Below, piece after piece: positions 1-8,614 of a DNA stretch of 64,000 nt. The notes beneath the pieces were generated by a model that saw nothing but the letters and a program-made list of their open reading frames with translations, had not been told where the DNA came from and did not search any database. This DNA comes from Streptomyces sp. RKND-216 (GTDB lineage: Bacteria > Actinomycetota > Actinomycetes > Streptomycetales > Streptomycetaceae): contig NZ_SSBQ01000002.1 of NCBI RefSeq assembly GCF_004795255.1, positions 3,553,501 to 3,617,500 of the forward strand, in the 5' to 3' direction. The first letter of the stretch is position 1; each line of letters begins with the position of its first letter. The position numbers and the translations under genes were made by a program.

Positions 1-117
1 CCGAAGCGTGACCGGGCGGCCGTACAACTCGGCCGGGTGTTCGGAGGTCATGCACCGCGGAGCCCGCGCGGTGGGCTCCCCTTGCACGTGAGAACACCGA
101 ACTTCCGAGGAGTACGT

Positions 118-1830
118 GTGCGACGCGACGCGCGCCCCGGCCGGAGACGCAGCGCCCTTGTCGGCCTGACCGTCGCCGGACTGCTGGCCACGACCACCGC
201 CGGTGTGGCCCAGGCCGAGGACACCGACGAACCGGGTGCCACGGTCCCCGTGTCCTTCACCGGCCCCGAGAGCTACGCCTTGTCCCTGCAGGCGCAGGAC
301 CCGCCGCCGGGCGAGTCGTCGTTCGAGATCGGGCTGCGCGCCCCCGGCGATCCCGACCCCGACGGGGACGGGACCTCGCACCCCATCCACCGGGGCGACT
401 GGACCGTCACCATCGACGCGACCGCGCTCGACGGCGTCGCAGACGTCCATCTGCCCTGCGACGCCGAGGGCCTCGTCGCCACCTGCTCCGGCTATGAGAT
501 CTACGCGGGCGAGGTCCACAACCAGGACTGGGGCATCGGCCTCGGCGTGAGCGACGAGAGCGCGGCCGGGGACACCGGAGCCATCGTCGTCACCGGCCAG
601 GGCGAGGGCCTGGAGTTCACCCGCCACACCCTCGACGTACTGGTGGGCGGACCGGAGTTCCGGATGCGCCGGCCCGTGGAGCCGGACGGGTTCGCCGCAG
701 GTGACGTCTTCAAGGCGCGGATGGCGTTCCGCAACGTAGGCGGGGTCGCCGCCGACGGCGTGGTCCTCCGGTTCACGGGTTCCCGCGGTCTGACCTTCCC
801 GCAGAAGTTCTCCAACTGCGCCTATGCGAAGGAGAACGAGGACAACCTCATCCGCATGCGGCACGTGGCGCTCTGCACCTTCGAGGGCACCTTCGAGGCG
901 GGCGCCGCCTACCGCGTGGCGACGCCGGTGAAGGTGAAGGCCGCCGACTTCGCGCTGCGCGACACCTTCGCGTACCGCTTCACCGCCCTCGACCCCGCCG
1001 ACGCGGGCAATCTGCGGGGCGCGGGCACCTACCGGCAGGGGGGCGGCAAGAAGCTCACCCTGGAGCCGGTGCAGGGCGGCGGCACGTACGTCACCTACGC
1101 CGAGGTGGATCTGCCCTCCAGCAACACCTACGACCTCGACCTGGTCGGCGACCGGGTGAAGGGCGCCCAGGGCGACACGGTCCAGGCCACCGTCACCCTG
1201 CACAACCGCGGCCCGGCCTGGATCGGAGCCCTCCGCTCCGGCGGCGAGCCGGTCGACTTCACGGTGCAGGTCCCCGAGGGTGCCACCGTCGTGAACCCGC
1301 CCGCCGACTGCAGCCCGAAGGACCGGGAGAACGGCCGTGTCGTCAGCTTCTGGTGCGGCGGCGACACGCCGTTCCTGGAGAACACCACGCGCGAGTTCAC
1401 CTTCGGCCTGCGCATCGACGAGGTGGTCGAGGGCGCGCTCGGCGAGGCGTCCTTCCCCGGCTGGGAGGACCCCAACGAGGCGGAGCCCGGCAACGACACC
1501 GGGTGGATCGTGCTCAACGGCACCGGGGAGGAAGAGACGCCCGGTGACACCGCCGGTACGGGCGGCCCGGACGACGACGGCTCCGGGAACGGCGGCTCCG
1601 ACGGCTCCGACGACGCCACGACCGACGGCGGTGTCGCGGGCGGCGCCGACGATTCCGGTGCGGACTCCGGCACGGACACCGACGGCGGCAGCCTCGCCCT
1701 CACCGGCACCGGCGCGATGACGCTGGGCGGCTTCGCGCTCGCCCTGCTGGCCGCAGGCGGCACCCTGCTCGTGGTCCGCCGGCGCGGCGCCGTCCCGGCC
1801 ACGGTCCCAACGGACGACGCCGCGGCCTGA
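118..1830 (+). CDS. Secreted surface protein with LAXTG sortase signal
   Basis: Encodes 570 residues. The GTG at 118 was chosen because GAGG at 107-110 lies 7 bases upstream and an Arg-rich signal peptide follows directly, with likely cleavage after AQA (residue 33). The body looks like beta-sandwich repeats typical of bacterial adhesin or DUF11-like surface proteins. It is followed by a Gly/Asp/Ser/Thr-rich wall-spanning linker (about residues 470-520). The C-terminus is a sorting signal: LALTG at 526-530, a hydrophobic helix, then RRRG. LAXTG is the motif used by Streptomyces class E sortases, so covalent anchoring to peptidoglycan is inferred. A perfect 7-bp hairpin (59-65/73-79), inside an outer 7-bp stem (36-42/92-98), lies in the leader. 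The precise ligand or role is unknown. Confidence 0.85.
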   Translation: MRRDARPGRRRSALVGLTVAGLLATTTAGVAQAEDTDEPGATVPVSFTGPESYALSLQAQDPPPGESSFEIGLRAPGDPDPDGDGTSHPIHRGDWTVTIDATALDGVADVHLPCDAEGLVATCSGYEIYAGEVHNQDWGIGLGVSDESAAGDTGAIVVTGQGEGLEFTRHTLDVLVGGPEFRMRRPVEPDGFAAGDVFKARMAFRNVGGVAADGVVLRFTGSRGLTFPQKFSNCAYAKENEDNLIRMRHVALCTFEGTFEAGAAYRVATPVKVKAADFALRDTFAYRFTALDPADAGNLRGAGTYRQGGGKKLTLEPVQGGGTYVTYAEVDLPSSNTYDLDLVGDRVKGAQGDTVQATVTLHNRGPAWIGALRSGGEPVDFTVQVPEGATVVNPPADCSPKDRENGRVVSFWCGGDTPFLENTTREFTFGLRIDEVVEGALGEASFPGWEDPNEAEPGNDTGWIVLNGTGEEETPGDTAGTGGPDDDGSGNGGSDGSDDATTDGGVAGGADDSGADSGTDTDGGSLALTGTGAMTLGGFALALLAAGGTLLVVRRRGAVPATVPTDDAAA

Positions 1831-1848
1831 CCTCGGGCGATCCGCGCA

Positions 1849-1891
1849 CGTGTCGAAGCTCCCACCCGGGCCGGGTGGGAGCTTCGACACG
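1849..1891 (+). terminator. Strong intrinsic terminator hairpin
   Basis: A perfect 21-bp inverted repeat (1849-1869 and 1871-1891) lies just after the surface-protein stop codon. No U-tract follows, as is common in Streptomyces. It separates this gene from the next, which has its own promoter. Confidence 0.85.
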
Positions 1892-1921
1892 TTCCCGGGG
1901 CTCGTCTCCGCCGCCCGCTGG

Positions 1922-1927
1922 TACAAA
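1922..1927 (+). promoter_or_regulatory. -10 box for a probably leaderless HAD transcript
   Basis: TACAAA ends 6 bases before the ATG at 1934, so transcription would start at or next to the start codon. No ribosome binding site is visible, which supports a leaderless mRNA. Confidence 0.45.
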
Positions 1928-1933
1928 GCTGCG

Positions 1934-2740
1934 ATGGCTGATCTCTTCGTCACCGGCCCCGAGGGGCCGATACGGCCGCGGGGCGCGGAGCCCGTGGAGC
2001 CCGTACGGGCGGTGCTGTTCGACTTCTCCGGCACGCTGTTCCAGATGGCGCCCTACCCGGACCGGGTGCGCGCGGCGCTCGGACGGCCGGTGGGGGAGGC
2101 CGAGATGGACCGCATCCTGGGCGGCCTGGAGGCCGGACTCGCCGACCCGGACGTGGCCGCCGCGCAGCACGGGCGGGACGTCTCGGCGCCCGCGCACCGG
2201 CACGCGTTCACCACCTGGTACGGCTCGGCGCCGGAGCTGGCGCCCGTCGCGGGGGCGCTGTACGACCAGTTGCGGACGCCGGAGCACTGGGTGCCGTACA
2301 CGGACACGCGGGAGACGCTCGGCGCACTGGCGGCGGCCGGGATCGGCGTGGGCGTGGTGAGCGACGTCGGCTGGGACCTGCGGCCGACGTTCGCCCACCA
2401 CGGGCTGGACGACCCCGTCGGCGCCTGGGTCCACAGCTGCGACCACGGCACGGAGAAGCCGGACCCGGTGCTGTTCCGGCACGCCTGCGACGTGCTCGGC
2501 GTGACGCCGGGGCAGGCGCTGATGGTGGGCGACGTCCCGGCGAAGGACGGCGGGGCGGCCGCGGCGGGCATCCGCTCCTACGTGCTGCCCGCGGGGCAGG
2601 TGCCGGGAAGCCGGCGCGGGCTGGACGCGGTGCTGCGGCTGGCCGGGGTGCCAGGGTCGGCGGGTCGGCGGGGCGGCGTCAGAGCACCTTCGCGTAGCAG
2701 CGGCTCTCGTCGTGGAAGCGGTAGTGACCGAACTTCGTGA
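1934..2740 (+). CDS. HAD-superfamily hydrolase
   Basis: Encodes 268 residues of the haloacid-dehalogenase fold, which uses an Asp nucleophile on phosphate esters or related substrates in the cytoplasm. Motif I is DFSGTL with D30 as nucleophile; the usual second Asp is replaced by Ser32. The motif III lysine is K175 in EKPDP, and motif IV is GDVPAKDG with D200. The loss of the second motif I Asp resembles dehalogenase- or phosphonatase-like members more than typical phosphatases, so the substrate is open. A frame starting at GTG 1850 exists but begins inside the terminator hairpin, so ATG 1934 is preferred. The last 62 bases overlap the convergent GNAT gene. Confidence 0.8.
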   Translation: MADLFVTGPEGPIRPRGAEPVEPVRAVLFDFSGTLFQMAPYPDRVRAALGRPVGEAEMDRILGGLEAGLADPDVAAAQHGRDVSAPAHRHAFTTWYGSAPELAPVAGALYDQLRTPEHWVPYTDTRETLGALAAAGIGVGVVSDVGWDLRPTFAHHGLDDPVGAWVHSCDHGTEKPDPVLFRHACDVLGVTPGQALMVGDVPAKDGGAAAAGIRSYVLPAGQVPGSRRGLDAVLRLAGVPGSAGRRGGVRAPSRSSGSRRGSGSDRTS

Positions 2741-3152
2741 CCGGCGCGTAGCCCTCGGAGACGTAGAGCGCGATGGCCTCCGGCTGATGGATGCCGGTCT
2801 CCAGGACCATGCGGACCCGGCCGGCCTCGCGGGCGCTGTCCTCCAGGACGGCGAGGATGCTCCGGGCCAGGCCCTTGCCGCGTGACGCGCGGACGACGAA
2901 CATCCGCTTGATCTCCGCGTCGCCGTCCTGGTAGCCCTGCTCGTTGCGGTCCTGGGCGCGCCAGCCGCCGGTCGCCACGGGGCGGTCCCGGTCGTCGTAC
3001 GCCAGCAGATACAGCCCGCCCGGCGGGTCGAACATCTCGGGCGCGAGCGGTGTCACGTCCGTCTCGCCGTAGCGCTCGACGTACTCCTCCTGCACGACGC
3101 CTTCGAGCTTGCGCGCGTCGGGGTGGTCGTAGCGGACCGGACGTATCTGCAT
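2679..3152 (-). CDS. GNAT-family N-acetyltransferase
   Basis: Encodes 157 residues, a single GNAT domain that transfers acetyl from acetyl-CoA to an unidentified amine. The acetyl-CoA binding motif A is RASRGKGLA (residues 88-96), followed by the usual helix and the C-terminal segment ending ALYVSEGYAPV. The start MQIRP was chosen because the upstream extension of the frame is low-complexity and lacks GNAT character. It converges on and overlaps the HAD gene by 62 bases and is divergent from exonuclease III. The substrate cannot be inferred from context. Confidence 0.8.
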   Translation of the reverse strand: MQIRPVRYDHPDARKLEGVVQEEYVERYGETDVTPLAPEMFDPPGGLYLLAYDDRDRPVATGGWRAQDRNEQGYQDGDAEIKRMFVVRASRGKGLARSILAVLEDSAREAGRVRMVLETGIHQPEAIALYVSEGYAPVTKFGHYRFHDESRCYAKVL

Positions 3153-3269
3153 GGGTGCATCGTATGCCGCCCGACCTGCGGCGTGGGCGGCCACGTGGGC
3201 GGCCACGTGATGCGGATCGTCCCGCCGGGACCCGCACGGGGACCTGCTGGAGCACGGCCGGCGGACACG

Positions 3270-3275
3270 TAGGGT
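3270..3275 (+). promoter_or_regulatory. -10 box for leaderless exonuclease III mRNA
   Basis: TAGGGT at 3270-3275 ends 7 bases before the ATG at 3283. There is no Shine-Dalgarno sequence, which supports a leaderless transcript and this start codon. Confidence 0.5.
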
Positions 3276-3282
3276 GCCCTCC

Positions 3283-4086
3283 ATGCTGACCGTGACGACC
3301 GTGAACGTGAACGGGTTGCGCGCCGCCGCCCGCAAGGGCTACGCGGAGTGGCTGGCGGCCACCGACGCGGACGTGGTGTGCCTGCAGGAGGTGCGGGCCG
3401 AACGCGACCAGCTCACCGCCGCGGTGCGGGAGCCCGAGGGGTGGCACGCCGTGTACGCGCCGTCGTCGGTGAAGGGGCGCGCGGGTGTGGCCCTCCTCAC
3501 GCGCCGGGAGCCGGAGCGGGTGCGGACCGGGTTCGGCGTGGCGGAGTTCGCCGACGCGGGCCGCTACCTTGAGGTGGACCTGCCGGGCGTGACCGTCGCC
3601 AGCCTGTACCTGCCCTCCGGTGACGTGGGCACGGAGCGGCAGGAGGAGAAGGAGCGGTTCATGGCCGCGTTCCTGCCGTACCTGCGGGGGCTGCGCGCCC
3701 GCGCGGCGGCGGACGGCCGCGAGGTGCTGGTCTGCGGCGACTGGAACATCGCGCACCGCGAGGCCGACCTGAAGAACTGGCGCGCCAATCGCAGGAACTC
3801 CGGCTTCCTGCCCGAGGAACGCGCCTGGCTGGACCAGGTCCTGGACCCGGCGGACGGCGGCTACACCGACGTCGTGCGGGCGCTGCACCCGGAGCAGACC
3901 GGGCCGTACTCGTGGTGGTCGTACCGGGGGCGGGCGTTCGACAACGACAGCGGCTGGCGCATCGACTACGCGATGGCCACGCCGGGGCTCGCCGACCGGG
4001 CGGTGAAGGCGTACGTGGAGCGGGCGGCGAGCCACGACACGCGCTGGTCCGACCACGCCCCGGTCACGGTCGTCTTCGGTCCCTGA
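3283..4086 (+). CDS. xthA: Exodeoxyribonuclease III / AP endonuclease
   Basis: Encodes 267 residues, the usual XthA length (E. coli 268). It cuts abasic sites and degrades 3' ends in base-excision repair. The exonuclease-endonuclease-phosphatase fold signatures are in order: NVNGLRAA (8-15), LQE with metal ligand E36, YLPSGD, GDWN with D153 and N155, RIDY, and SDHAP with the D257/H258 pair near the end. The full length and intact catalytic set make the call firm. ATG 3283 is chosen over GTG 3274 because a -10 box lies directly upstream and the first strand begins there. Confidence 0.93.
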   Translation: MLTVTTVNVNGLRAAARKGYAEWLAATDADVVCLQEVRAERDQLTAAVREPEGWHAVYAPSSVKGRAGVALLTRREPERVRTGFGVAEFADAGRYLEVDLPGVTVASLYLPSGDVGTERQEEKERFMAAFLPYLRGLRARAAADGREVLVCGDWNIAHREADLKNWRANRRNSGFLPEERAWLDQVLDPADGGYTDVVRALHPEQTGPYSWWSYRGRAFDNDSGWRIDYAMATPGLADRAVKAYVERAASHDTRWSDHAPVTVVFGP

Positions 4087-4222
4087 ACCGGAGCCGGGCC
4101 GCGTCCCCCGCGGGCGCGGGAGCGCACGGGACGCTATTCCGGTGGCGGCGGTGCGCCCCGGCGGGCGAGACTGAGCGCGCCGGCGGACCGTCGCCGGCCG
4201 ACGATTCACCAAGGAGTCCCGT

Positions 4223-4825
4223 TTGCGCAAGCTCGTCTACTGCATAGCGTCCTCGCTGGACGGTTTCGTCGCGGGTCCCGACGGCGCCGATCCGACGGGC
4301 CCGGACGGTTTCTGGCCGACCCCGGAGGACTACGTCGCGCACCTCGTCGCGGAGCTGCCGGAGATCCTGCCCGGCGCCGCGCGCGCCGCGCTCGGCGTCA
4401 CCGCCGAGGGCACGCACTTCGACACGGTGCTGGAGGGCAGGCGGTCGTACGAGGTCGGCCTGAAGGCCGGTGTCACCGATGCCTTCCCCCACCTGCGGCA
4501 TCTGGTGTTCTCCCGGACGCTGACGGAGAGCCCCGACCCTGCGGTCGAGCTGGTGGCCACCGACCCGGTCGCGCGGGTGCGGGAGCTGAAGCAGGAGCCG
4601 GGCAAGGACATCTGGCTGGTCGGGGGCGGCGAGCTCGCGGGCGCGCTCTACGCGGAGATCGACAGGCTGATCGTCAAGCTCGGCCCGCTCACTCTCGGCA
4701 CCGGCATCCCGTTGTTCGGTGCGTCGACCGGATTCGATCCGCGCACCTGGGAGTTGACGGACCACACCGTGCTGAGGAGCGGCGCCGCGTTCCTCACGTA
4801 CGACCGGACGTCCTCGGCCTCCTGA
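4223..4825 (+). CDS. RibD_C / dihydrofolate reductase-like protein
   Basis: Encodes 200 residues. It starts at TTG 4223 with AAGGAG at 4211-4216, 6 bases upstream. It belongs to the RibD C-terminal (DHFR-fold) family, NADPH-dependent reductases related to YyaP/YwjB. Visible signs are the N-terminal strand MRKLVYCIASSLDGFVA, EGRRSYE (71-77) and the nucleotide-binding VGGGELAGAL (133-142), followed by the TLGTGIPLF strand. It stands alone between exonuclease III and the convergent MerR gene, so its substrate is unknown. A second member of this family lies at 33376-33987. Confidence 0.8.
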   Translation: MRKLVYCIASSLDGFVAGPDGADPTGPDGFWPTPEDYVAHLVAELPEILPGAARAALGVTAEGTHFDTVLEGRRSYEVGLKAGVTDAFPHLRHLVFSRTLTESPDPAVELVATDPVARVRELKQEPGKDIWLVGGGELAGALYAEIDRLIVKLGPLTLGTGIPLFGASTGFDPRTWELTDHTVLRSGAAFLTYDRTSSAS

Positions 4826-4918
4826 CCGGCCCGGTCCCAGTCCCTCCCGCCGGGGGCGGGCGGTGCCGTCGGCCGTCCGCCGTCGTGCCGCGTCCCGCCT
4901 CCCGTGGGCCGTCGGCCG

Positions 4919-5782
4919 TCATTTCCCGGACGTCCCGTCCCGGGGCTTCCCGTCCCGATGCGTCCCGTCCCGGGCCGGTGCGTCACCTGCCGGGCCGTCT
5001 TCTCGCTGTCCGGCGGCGGCGAACCACGTCTCCGCCTCGGCGCGGACGCGGCGGTCCAGGGCGAGGCCCAGTTCGGCCTCGACGACCTGCTTGGCGATGG
5101 GGCTCAGCCGCGCCAGGGTGAGCGTGACGCGTTCGGCGTCGGCGGCGGTGAGGTCGCCGGGGAGGATGTAGCGCCGCAGCATCTCGCTGAACACCTCGGA
5201 GACGGCGTCGACCTCCTCGCGCAGCCGGCGCCCGGCGGCCAGCACGGCCGACAGCGGCACACCTTCGCGCACGAGGGCGGCGGAGGCGTCCAGCAGCCGG
5301 CGGCTGACGTGCACGATCTCGTCGCCCTCGACGGAGACGTAGCCGATCTCCAGGGAGGCCGCCAGATCCTCGGCGGTGACGTCGCTGCCGAAGTGGTCGG
5401 CCAGGTCCTCCGGGGTGAGGCGTACCGGCGTCTCGTCGGAGAAGGTGCTGGTCAACAGCGAGTCCATGCCGAGGAGTCGTGCGGTGGAGCTGCTGGTGCG
5501 GCCCTGCTCGAAGGCGTCGATGAGGTCGGCGATGCCGCCCAGGGTGTGGCCGCGGGCGAGGAGCGTGGCGATGGTGCGCAGGCGCGCGAGGTGGTGTTCG
5601 TCGTACCAGGCGATGCGGCCTTCGCGCCGCGGCGGCGGCAGCAGCCGGCGCTCGCGGTAGAAGCGCAGGGTGCGCTGGGTGATTCCGGCGGCGCGGGCGA
5701 GGTCGGCCGCCCGGTACTCGTGCTTCTCGTCCGGCGGCACCTCCGGGTGCGGGGGTGCCGCCCGGTGCTCTGGGTTCCCCAC
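4919..5782 (-). CDS. MerR-family transcriptional regulator
   Basis: Encodes 287 residues. The N-terminal MerR winged helix spans about residues 22-90, with the recognition helix in AGITQRTLRFY and the wing in LLPPPRREGRIAWYD. A long helical effector region (about 95-255) follows, then a low-complexity Asp/Gly/Arg tail (258-287) encoded by GTCCCG-type repeats. No cysteine metal-binding motif is seen, so it is probably not a metal sensor. The GTG start at 5782 follows a -10 box. The gene is divergent from the BVMO operon, 235 bases away, so it may control that operon, itself, or both. Confidence 0.85.
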   Translation of the reverse strand: MGNPEHRAAPPHPEVPPDEKHEYRAADLARAAGITQRTLRFYRERRLLPPPRREGRIAWYDEHHLARLRTIATLLARGHTLGGIADLIDAFEQGRTSSSTARLLGMDSLLTSTFSDETPVRLTPEDLADHFGSDVTAEDLAASLEIGYVSVEGDEIVHVSRRLLDASAALVREGVPLSAVLAAGRRLREEVDAVSEVFSEMLRRYILPGDLTAADAERVTLTLARLSPIAKQVVEAELGLALDRRVRAEAETWFAAAGQREDGPAGDAPARDGTHRDGKPRDGTSGK

Positions 5783-5788
5783 ACGCCC

Positions 5789-5794
5789 ACCCTA
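5789..5794 (-). promoter_or_regulatory. -10 box for leaderless MerR gene
   Basis: On the minus strand TAGGGT ends 6 bases before the GTG start at 5782, and no Shine-Dalgarno sequence is present. This supports a leaderless start. Confidence 0.45.
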
Positions 5795-5925
5795 TGCCGG
5801 GCCCGGTCGCCGCCACCCCGTGCGCGCGTCCCGGAGGGCCCGGCACCCCGTGCGTAACCGCCGGTAACTTTTCTGCCCGCGCCCCCTACCCATCAGTACG
5901 GAACTGCCCTACTCTCCCGGACAGT

Positions 5926-5941
5926 GCCAGTGATTACTGGC
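5926..5941. promoter_or_regulatory. Candidate operator palindrome upstream of BVMO operon
   Basis: Perfect inverted repeat GCCAGT-GATT-ACTGGC in the MerR/BVMO intergenic region, 77 bases before the monooxygenase start. Size and position suit a dimeric repressor or activator site. Which protein binds is unknown; the adjacent MerR is one candidate. Confidence 0.45.
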
Positions 5942-6017
5942 GCGATCTCGAATGAGTGAATCAGTCGTGGCAGGGACAGCTCCAGCTGTGGCCGACAGAC
6001 CTGTAGGAGGCGGCGCA

Positions 6018-7583
6018 ATGGCAGCCGAGCGCGAGCACGAGCACGTACGGGTGGCGGTGATCGGATCCGGATTCGGTGGCTTGGGGGCTGCCGTACGCCT
6101 CCGCCGCGCCGGGATCACGGACTTCGTCGTCCTGGAGCGCCGCGACGCGGTCGGCGGGACGTGGCGCGACAACAGCTACCCGGGATGCGCCTGCGACGTG
6201 CCGTCCCACCTCTACTCCTTCTCCTTCGCGCCCAACCCTGAGTGGCCGCGCAACTTCTCCGGTCAGCAGCACATCCGTGCCTATCTGGAGCGCGTCACCG
6301 ACACCTTCGGCCTTCGTCCCCACATCCGCTTCCGGCACGAGGTGGAGCAGATGACGTGGGACACCGACGCGCTGCACTGGGTCGTCGAGACCTCCCGGGG
6401 CACCCTGACCGCGGACTTCGTGGTCTCCGCCACCGGCCCGCTCTCCGACCCCAAGATCCCGGACATCCCCGGCCTCGACGGCTTCGAGCGCAAGGTCTTC
6501 CACTCCGCGCAGTGGGACCACGACTACGACCTGCGCGGCAAACGTGTCGCCATGATCGGCACCGGCGCCTCGGCGATCCAGATCGTTCCGGCGATCCAGC
6601 CCACCGTCGACCGCGTCACCGTCTTCCAGCGCACGGCCCCCTGGGTGATGCCGCGCATGGACCGGGAGATCAGCGGTCCGGAGCGATGGCTGCACACCAA
6701 GCTCCCCGCCACTCGCGCGGCGCGCCGGCAACTGCTGTGGTTCGTCCGCGAGTTGCAGGTCGGCGCGTTCACCAAGCACCCGGGCCGGCTCGGGCTGATC
6801 GAGAAGCTCGCCGCCGCGCACATGAAGAAGACGATCAAGGACCCGGAGACGCTGCGCCTGCTGACCCCGGACTACCGGATCGGCTGCAAGCGCATCCTGC
6901 TGTCCAACAGCTGGTATCCGGCCCTCGCCCAGCCGAACGTCGACGTGGTGCCGGCCGGGCTGAAGGAGGTGCGCGGCAACACCCTGGTCGCCTCCGACGG
7001 CACCGAGACCGAGGCCGATGCCGTCGTCTTCGGCACCGGCTTCCACGTCACCGACATGCCCATCGCCCAGCGCATCAAGGGCGCGAACGGCACCACCCTC
7101 GCGGAGGAGTGGACCGGCGGCATGGAGGCCCTGCGCGGCGCGTCGGCCGCCGGTTTCCCCAACTTCATGACCGTCATCGGCCCCAACACCGGTCTCGGCA
7201 ACAGCTCGATGATCCTCATCATCGAGGCCCAGCTGAACTACATGGTCGACTACCTCCGGCAGCTCGACACCCTCGGCGGCAAGGTCGCCCTGGACGCCCG
7301 GCCCTCCGCCGTGCACGCCTGGAACCGGCACATCCAGGACCGGATGAAGCGCACGGTCTGGAACACCGGCGGCTGCGACAGCTGGTACCTGGACGCCAAC
7401 GGCCGCAACACCACCGTCTGGCCGGGCACCACGGGCGAGTTCCGCAAGGTGACGCGGCGGATCGACCTCAACGAGTACGAGGTGCTGCGCGTCCGGCCGT
7501 CCGTCGCGCAGCCCGCAGAGGAGGCCGGAGCGGTCGCGGAGAACGCCGAGACCGCCGACGTCGCACTGAAGGAGGCCTCGTGA
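6018..7583 (+). CDS. Flavin-containing (Baeyer-Villiger) monooxygenase
   Basis: Encodes 521 residues. ATG 6018 has GGAGG at 6006-6010, a better start than the ATG at 5952. It has two Rossmann motifs, FAD-binding GSGFGGLGAA (16-25) and NADPH-binding GTGASA (from 181). It also has the class B hallmark stretch GGTWRDNSYPGCACDVPS, typical of Baeyer-Villiger enzymes that turn ketones into esters or lactones. The between-domain fingerprint reads FHSAQW. It is the first gene of a tight operon: the next start overlaps its stop by GTGA. The MymA-type family works on long-chain or bulky ketones and fatty-acid-like substrates. The actual substrate here is unknown. Confidence 0.88.
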   Translation: MAAEREHEHVRVAVIGSGFGGLGAAVRLRRAGITDFVVLERRDAVGGTWRDNSYPGCACDVPSHLYSFSFAPNPEWPRNFSGQQHIRAYLERVTDTFGLRPHIRFRHEVEQMTWDTDALHWVVETSRGTLTADFVVSATGPLSDPKIPDIPGLDGFERKVFHSAQWDHDYDLRGKRVAMIGTGASAIQIVPAIQPTVDRVTVFQRTAPWVMPRMDREISGPERWLHTKLPATRAARRQLLWFVRELQVGAFTKHPGRLGLIEKLAAAHMKKTIKDPETLRLLTPDYRIGCKRILLSNSWYPALAQPNVDVVPAGLKEVRGNTLVASDGTETEADAVVFGTGFHVTDMPIAQRIKGANGTTLAEEWTGGMEALRGASAAGFPNFMTVIGPNTGLGNSSMILIIEAQLNYMVDYLRQLDTLGGKVALDARPSAVHAWNRHIQDRMKRTVWNTGGCDSWYLDANGRNTTVWPGTTGEFRKVTRRIDLNEYEVLRVRPSVAQPAEEAGAVAENAETADVALKEAS

Positions 7584-8614
7584 CCGCCGCTACGACCCTT
7601 CGGTACGCGCCCCCGGCTCCCCGGCGCACCCTGCGGGCGACCTCCGCGGACGGTGCCGTCCTGCACGTCGAGGACCACGGCCCGGCCGACGGCCCCGCCG
7701 TCGTCCTCGCCCACGGCTGGACGTGCAGCACCGCCTTCTGGTCGCCTGTCGTCCGGTCGCTCACGGCCGAGGGGCACCGTGTCGTCGTCTACGACCAGCG
7801 TGGCCACGGTCGTTCGGCCCCCGCCGACCCGTCCGTGTACAGCACCGGTACGCTCGCCGACGACCTGTGTGCGGTGCTCGACACCGTGCTCGGCCCCGGC
7901 GAACGGGCCGTCGTCGGCGGCCATTCCATGGGTGCCATGACGCTCATGGCCGCCGCCGGCCGACCCCGTCTCGGGGAGCGCGCGGCCGCCGTGCTGCTGT
8001 GCAACACCGGCCCGTCCCGGCTGGTGGCCGAGTCCCGGGTGCTGCCGCTGCCGGCGGGACGCCTCCGCACCTTCCTGCACCGCAGGCTGCTCGGCACCGG
8101 CGCCCCGCTCGGACCGGTCACGCCGGTCTCCCGCAGACTCGTCAAGCACGGCACCATGGGCGCCGCTTCGACACCCGAGCAGGTCGAGGCGTGCGCCCGA
8201 CTCGTGCACGCCTGCCCCCGCAAGGTGCGCGCGGCCTGGTCGCACGTGCTGGACACCCTCGACGTCGAGGCGGACCTCGCCCGGCTGAACGTGCCGACCG
8301 CCGTCGTCTCCGGCGGCTCCGACCGCCTCACCCCGCCCGTGCACGGCCGCCGCATCGCCGACGCCCTGCCGCAGTGCACCGGGCTCACCGAGCTGCCGGG
8401 CCGCGGCCACATGACACCGGTCGAGGACCCGGACGCGGTGGCCGGTGTTCTCGCCGCCCTGGTACGCGACCACCTCGCGCCGGTCGCGTCCGGCGAACCG
8501 TCCGCCCGCGTCCCCGGCCCACGCCCGGCCGCCGAGACCGCGGCCGAGACCGTGCCCGGGACCGCGAACACCCCTGCCCCGCCGCAGCAGCAGATCGAGG
8601 AGGAGAGCGCATGA
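7580..8614 (+). CDS. Alpha/beta-fold hydrolase
   Basis: Encodes 344 residues. The GTG start overlaps the BVMO stop by four bases, with GGAGG at 7571-7575. It is an esterase or lactonase-like hydrolase with oxyanion motif HGW, the strand YDQRGHGRS, nucleophile elbow GHSMG (S116), acid D248 in GGSDRL and base H277 in GRGHMTP. A disordered Pro/Ala/Glu-rich tail (about 300-344) follows the catalytic domain. Its place behind a Baeyer-Villiger enzyme suggests it hydrolyses the ester or lactone made by that enzyme. The second gene of the mycobacterial mymA operon is likewise a lipase/esterase (lipR). Confidence 0.87.
   Translation: MTAATTLRYAPPAPRRTLRATSADGAVLHVEDHGPADGPAVVLAHGWTCSTAFWSPVVRSLTAEGHRVVVYDQRGHGRSAPADPSVYSTGTLADDLCAVLDTVLGPGERAVVGGHSMGAMTLMAAAGRPRLGERAAAVLLCNTGPSRLVAESRVLPLPAGRLRTFLHRRLLGTGAPLGPVTPVSRRLVKHGTMGAASTPEQVEACARLVHACPRKVRAAWSHVLDTLDVEADLARLNVPTAVVSGGSDRLTPPVHGRRIADALPQCTGLTELPGRGHMTPVEDPDAVAGVLAALVRDHLAPVASGEPSARVPGPRPAAETAAETVPGTANTPAPPQQQIEEESA

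Noticed and set aside
1850..1933. GTG 1850 as the start of the HAD hydrolase
   Set aside because: It lies inside the terminator hairpin and the added residues are encoded by the palindrome.
5952..6017. Upstream ATG (5952) as the start of the monooxygenase
   Set aside because: It has no ribosome binding site, while ATG 6018 has an ideal GGAGG and fits the family N-terminus.
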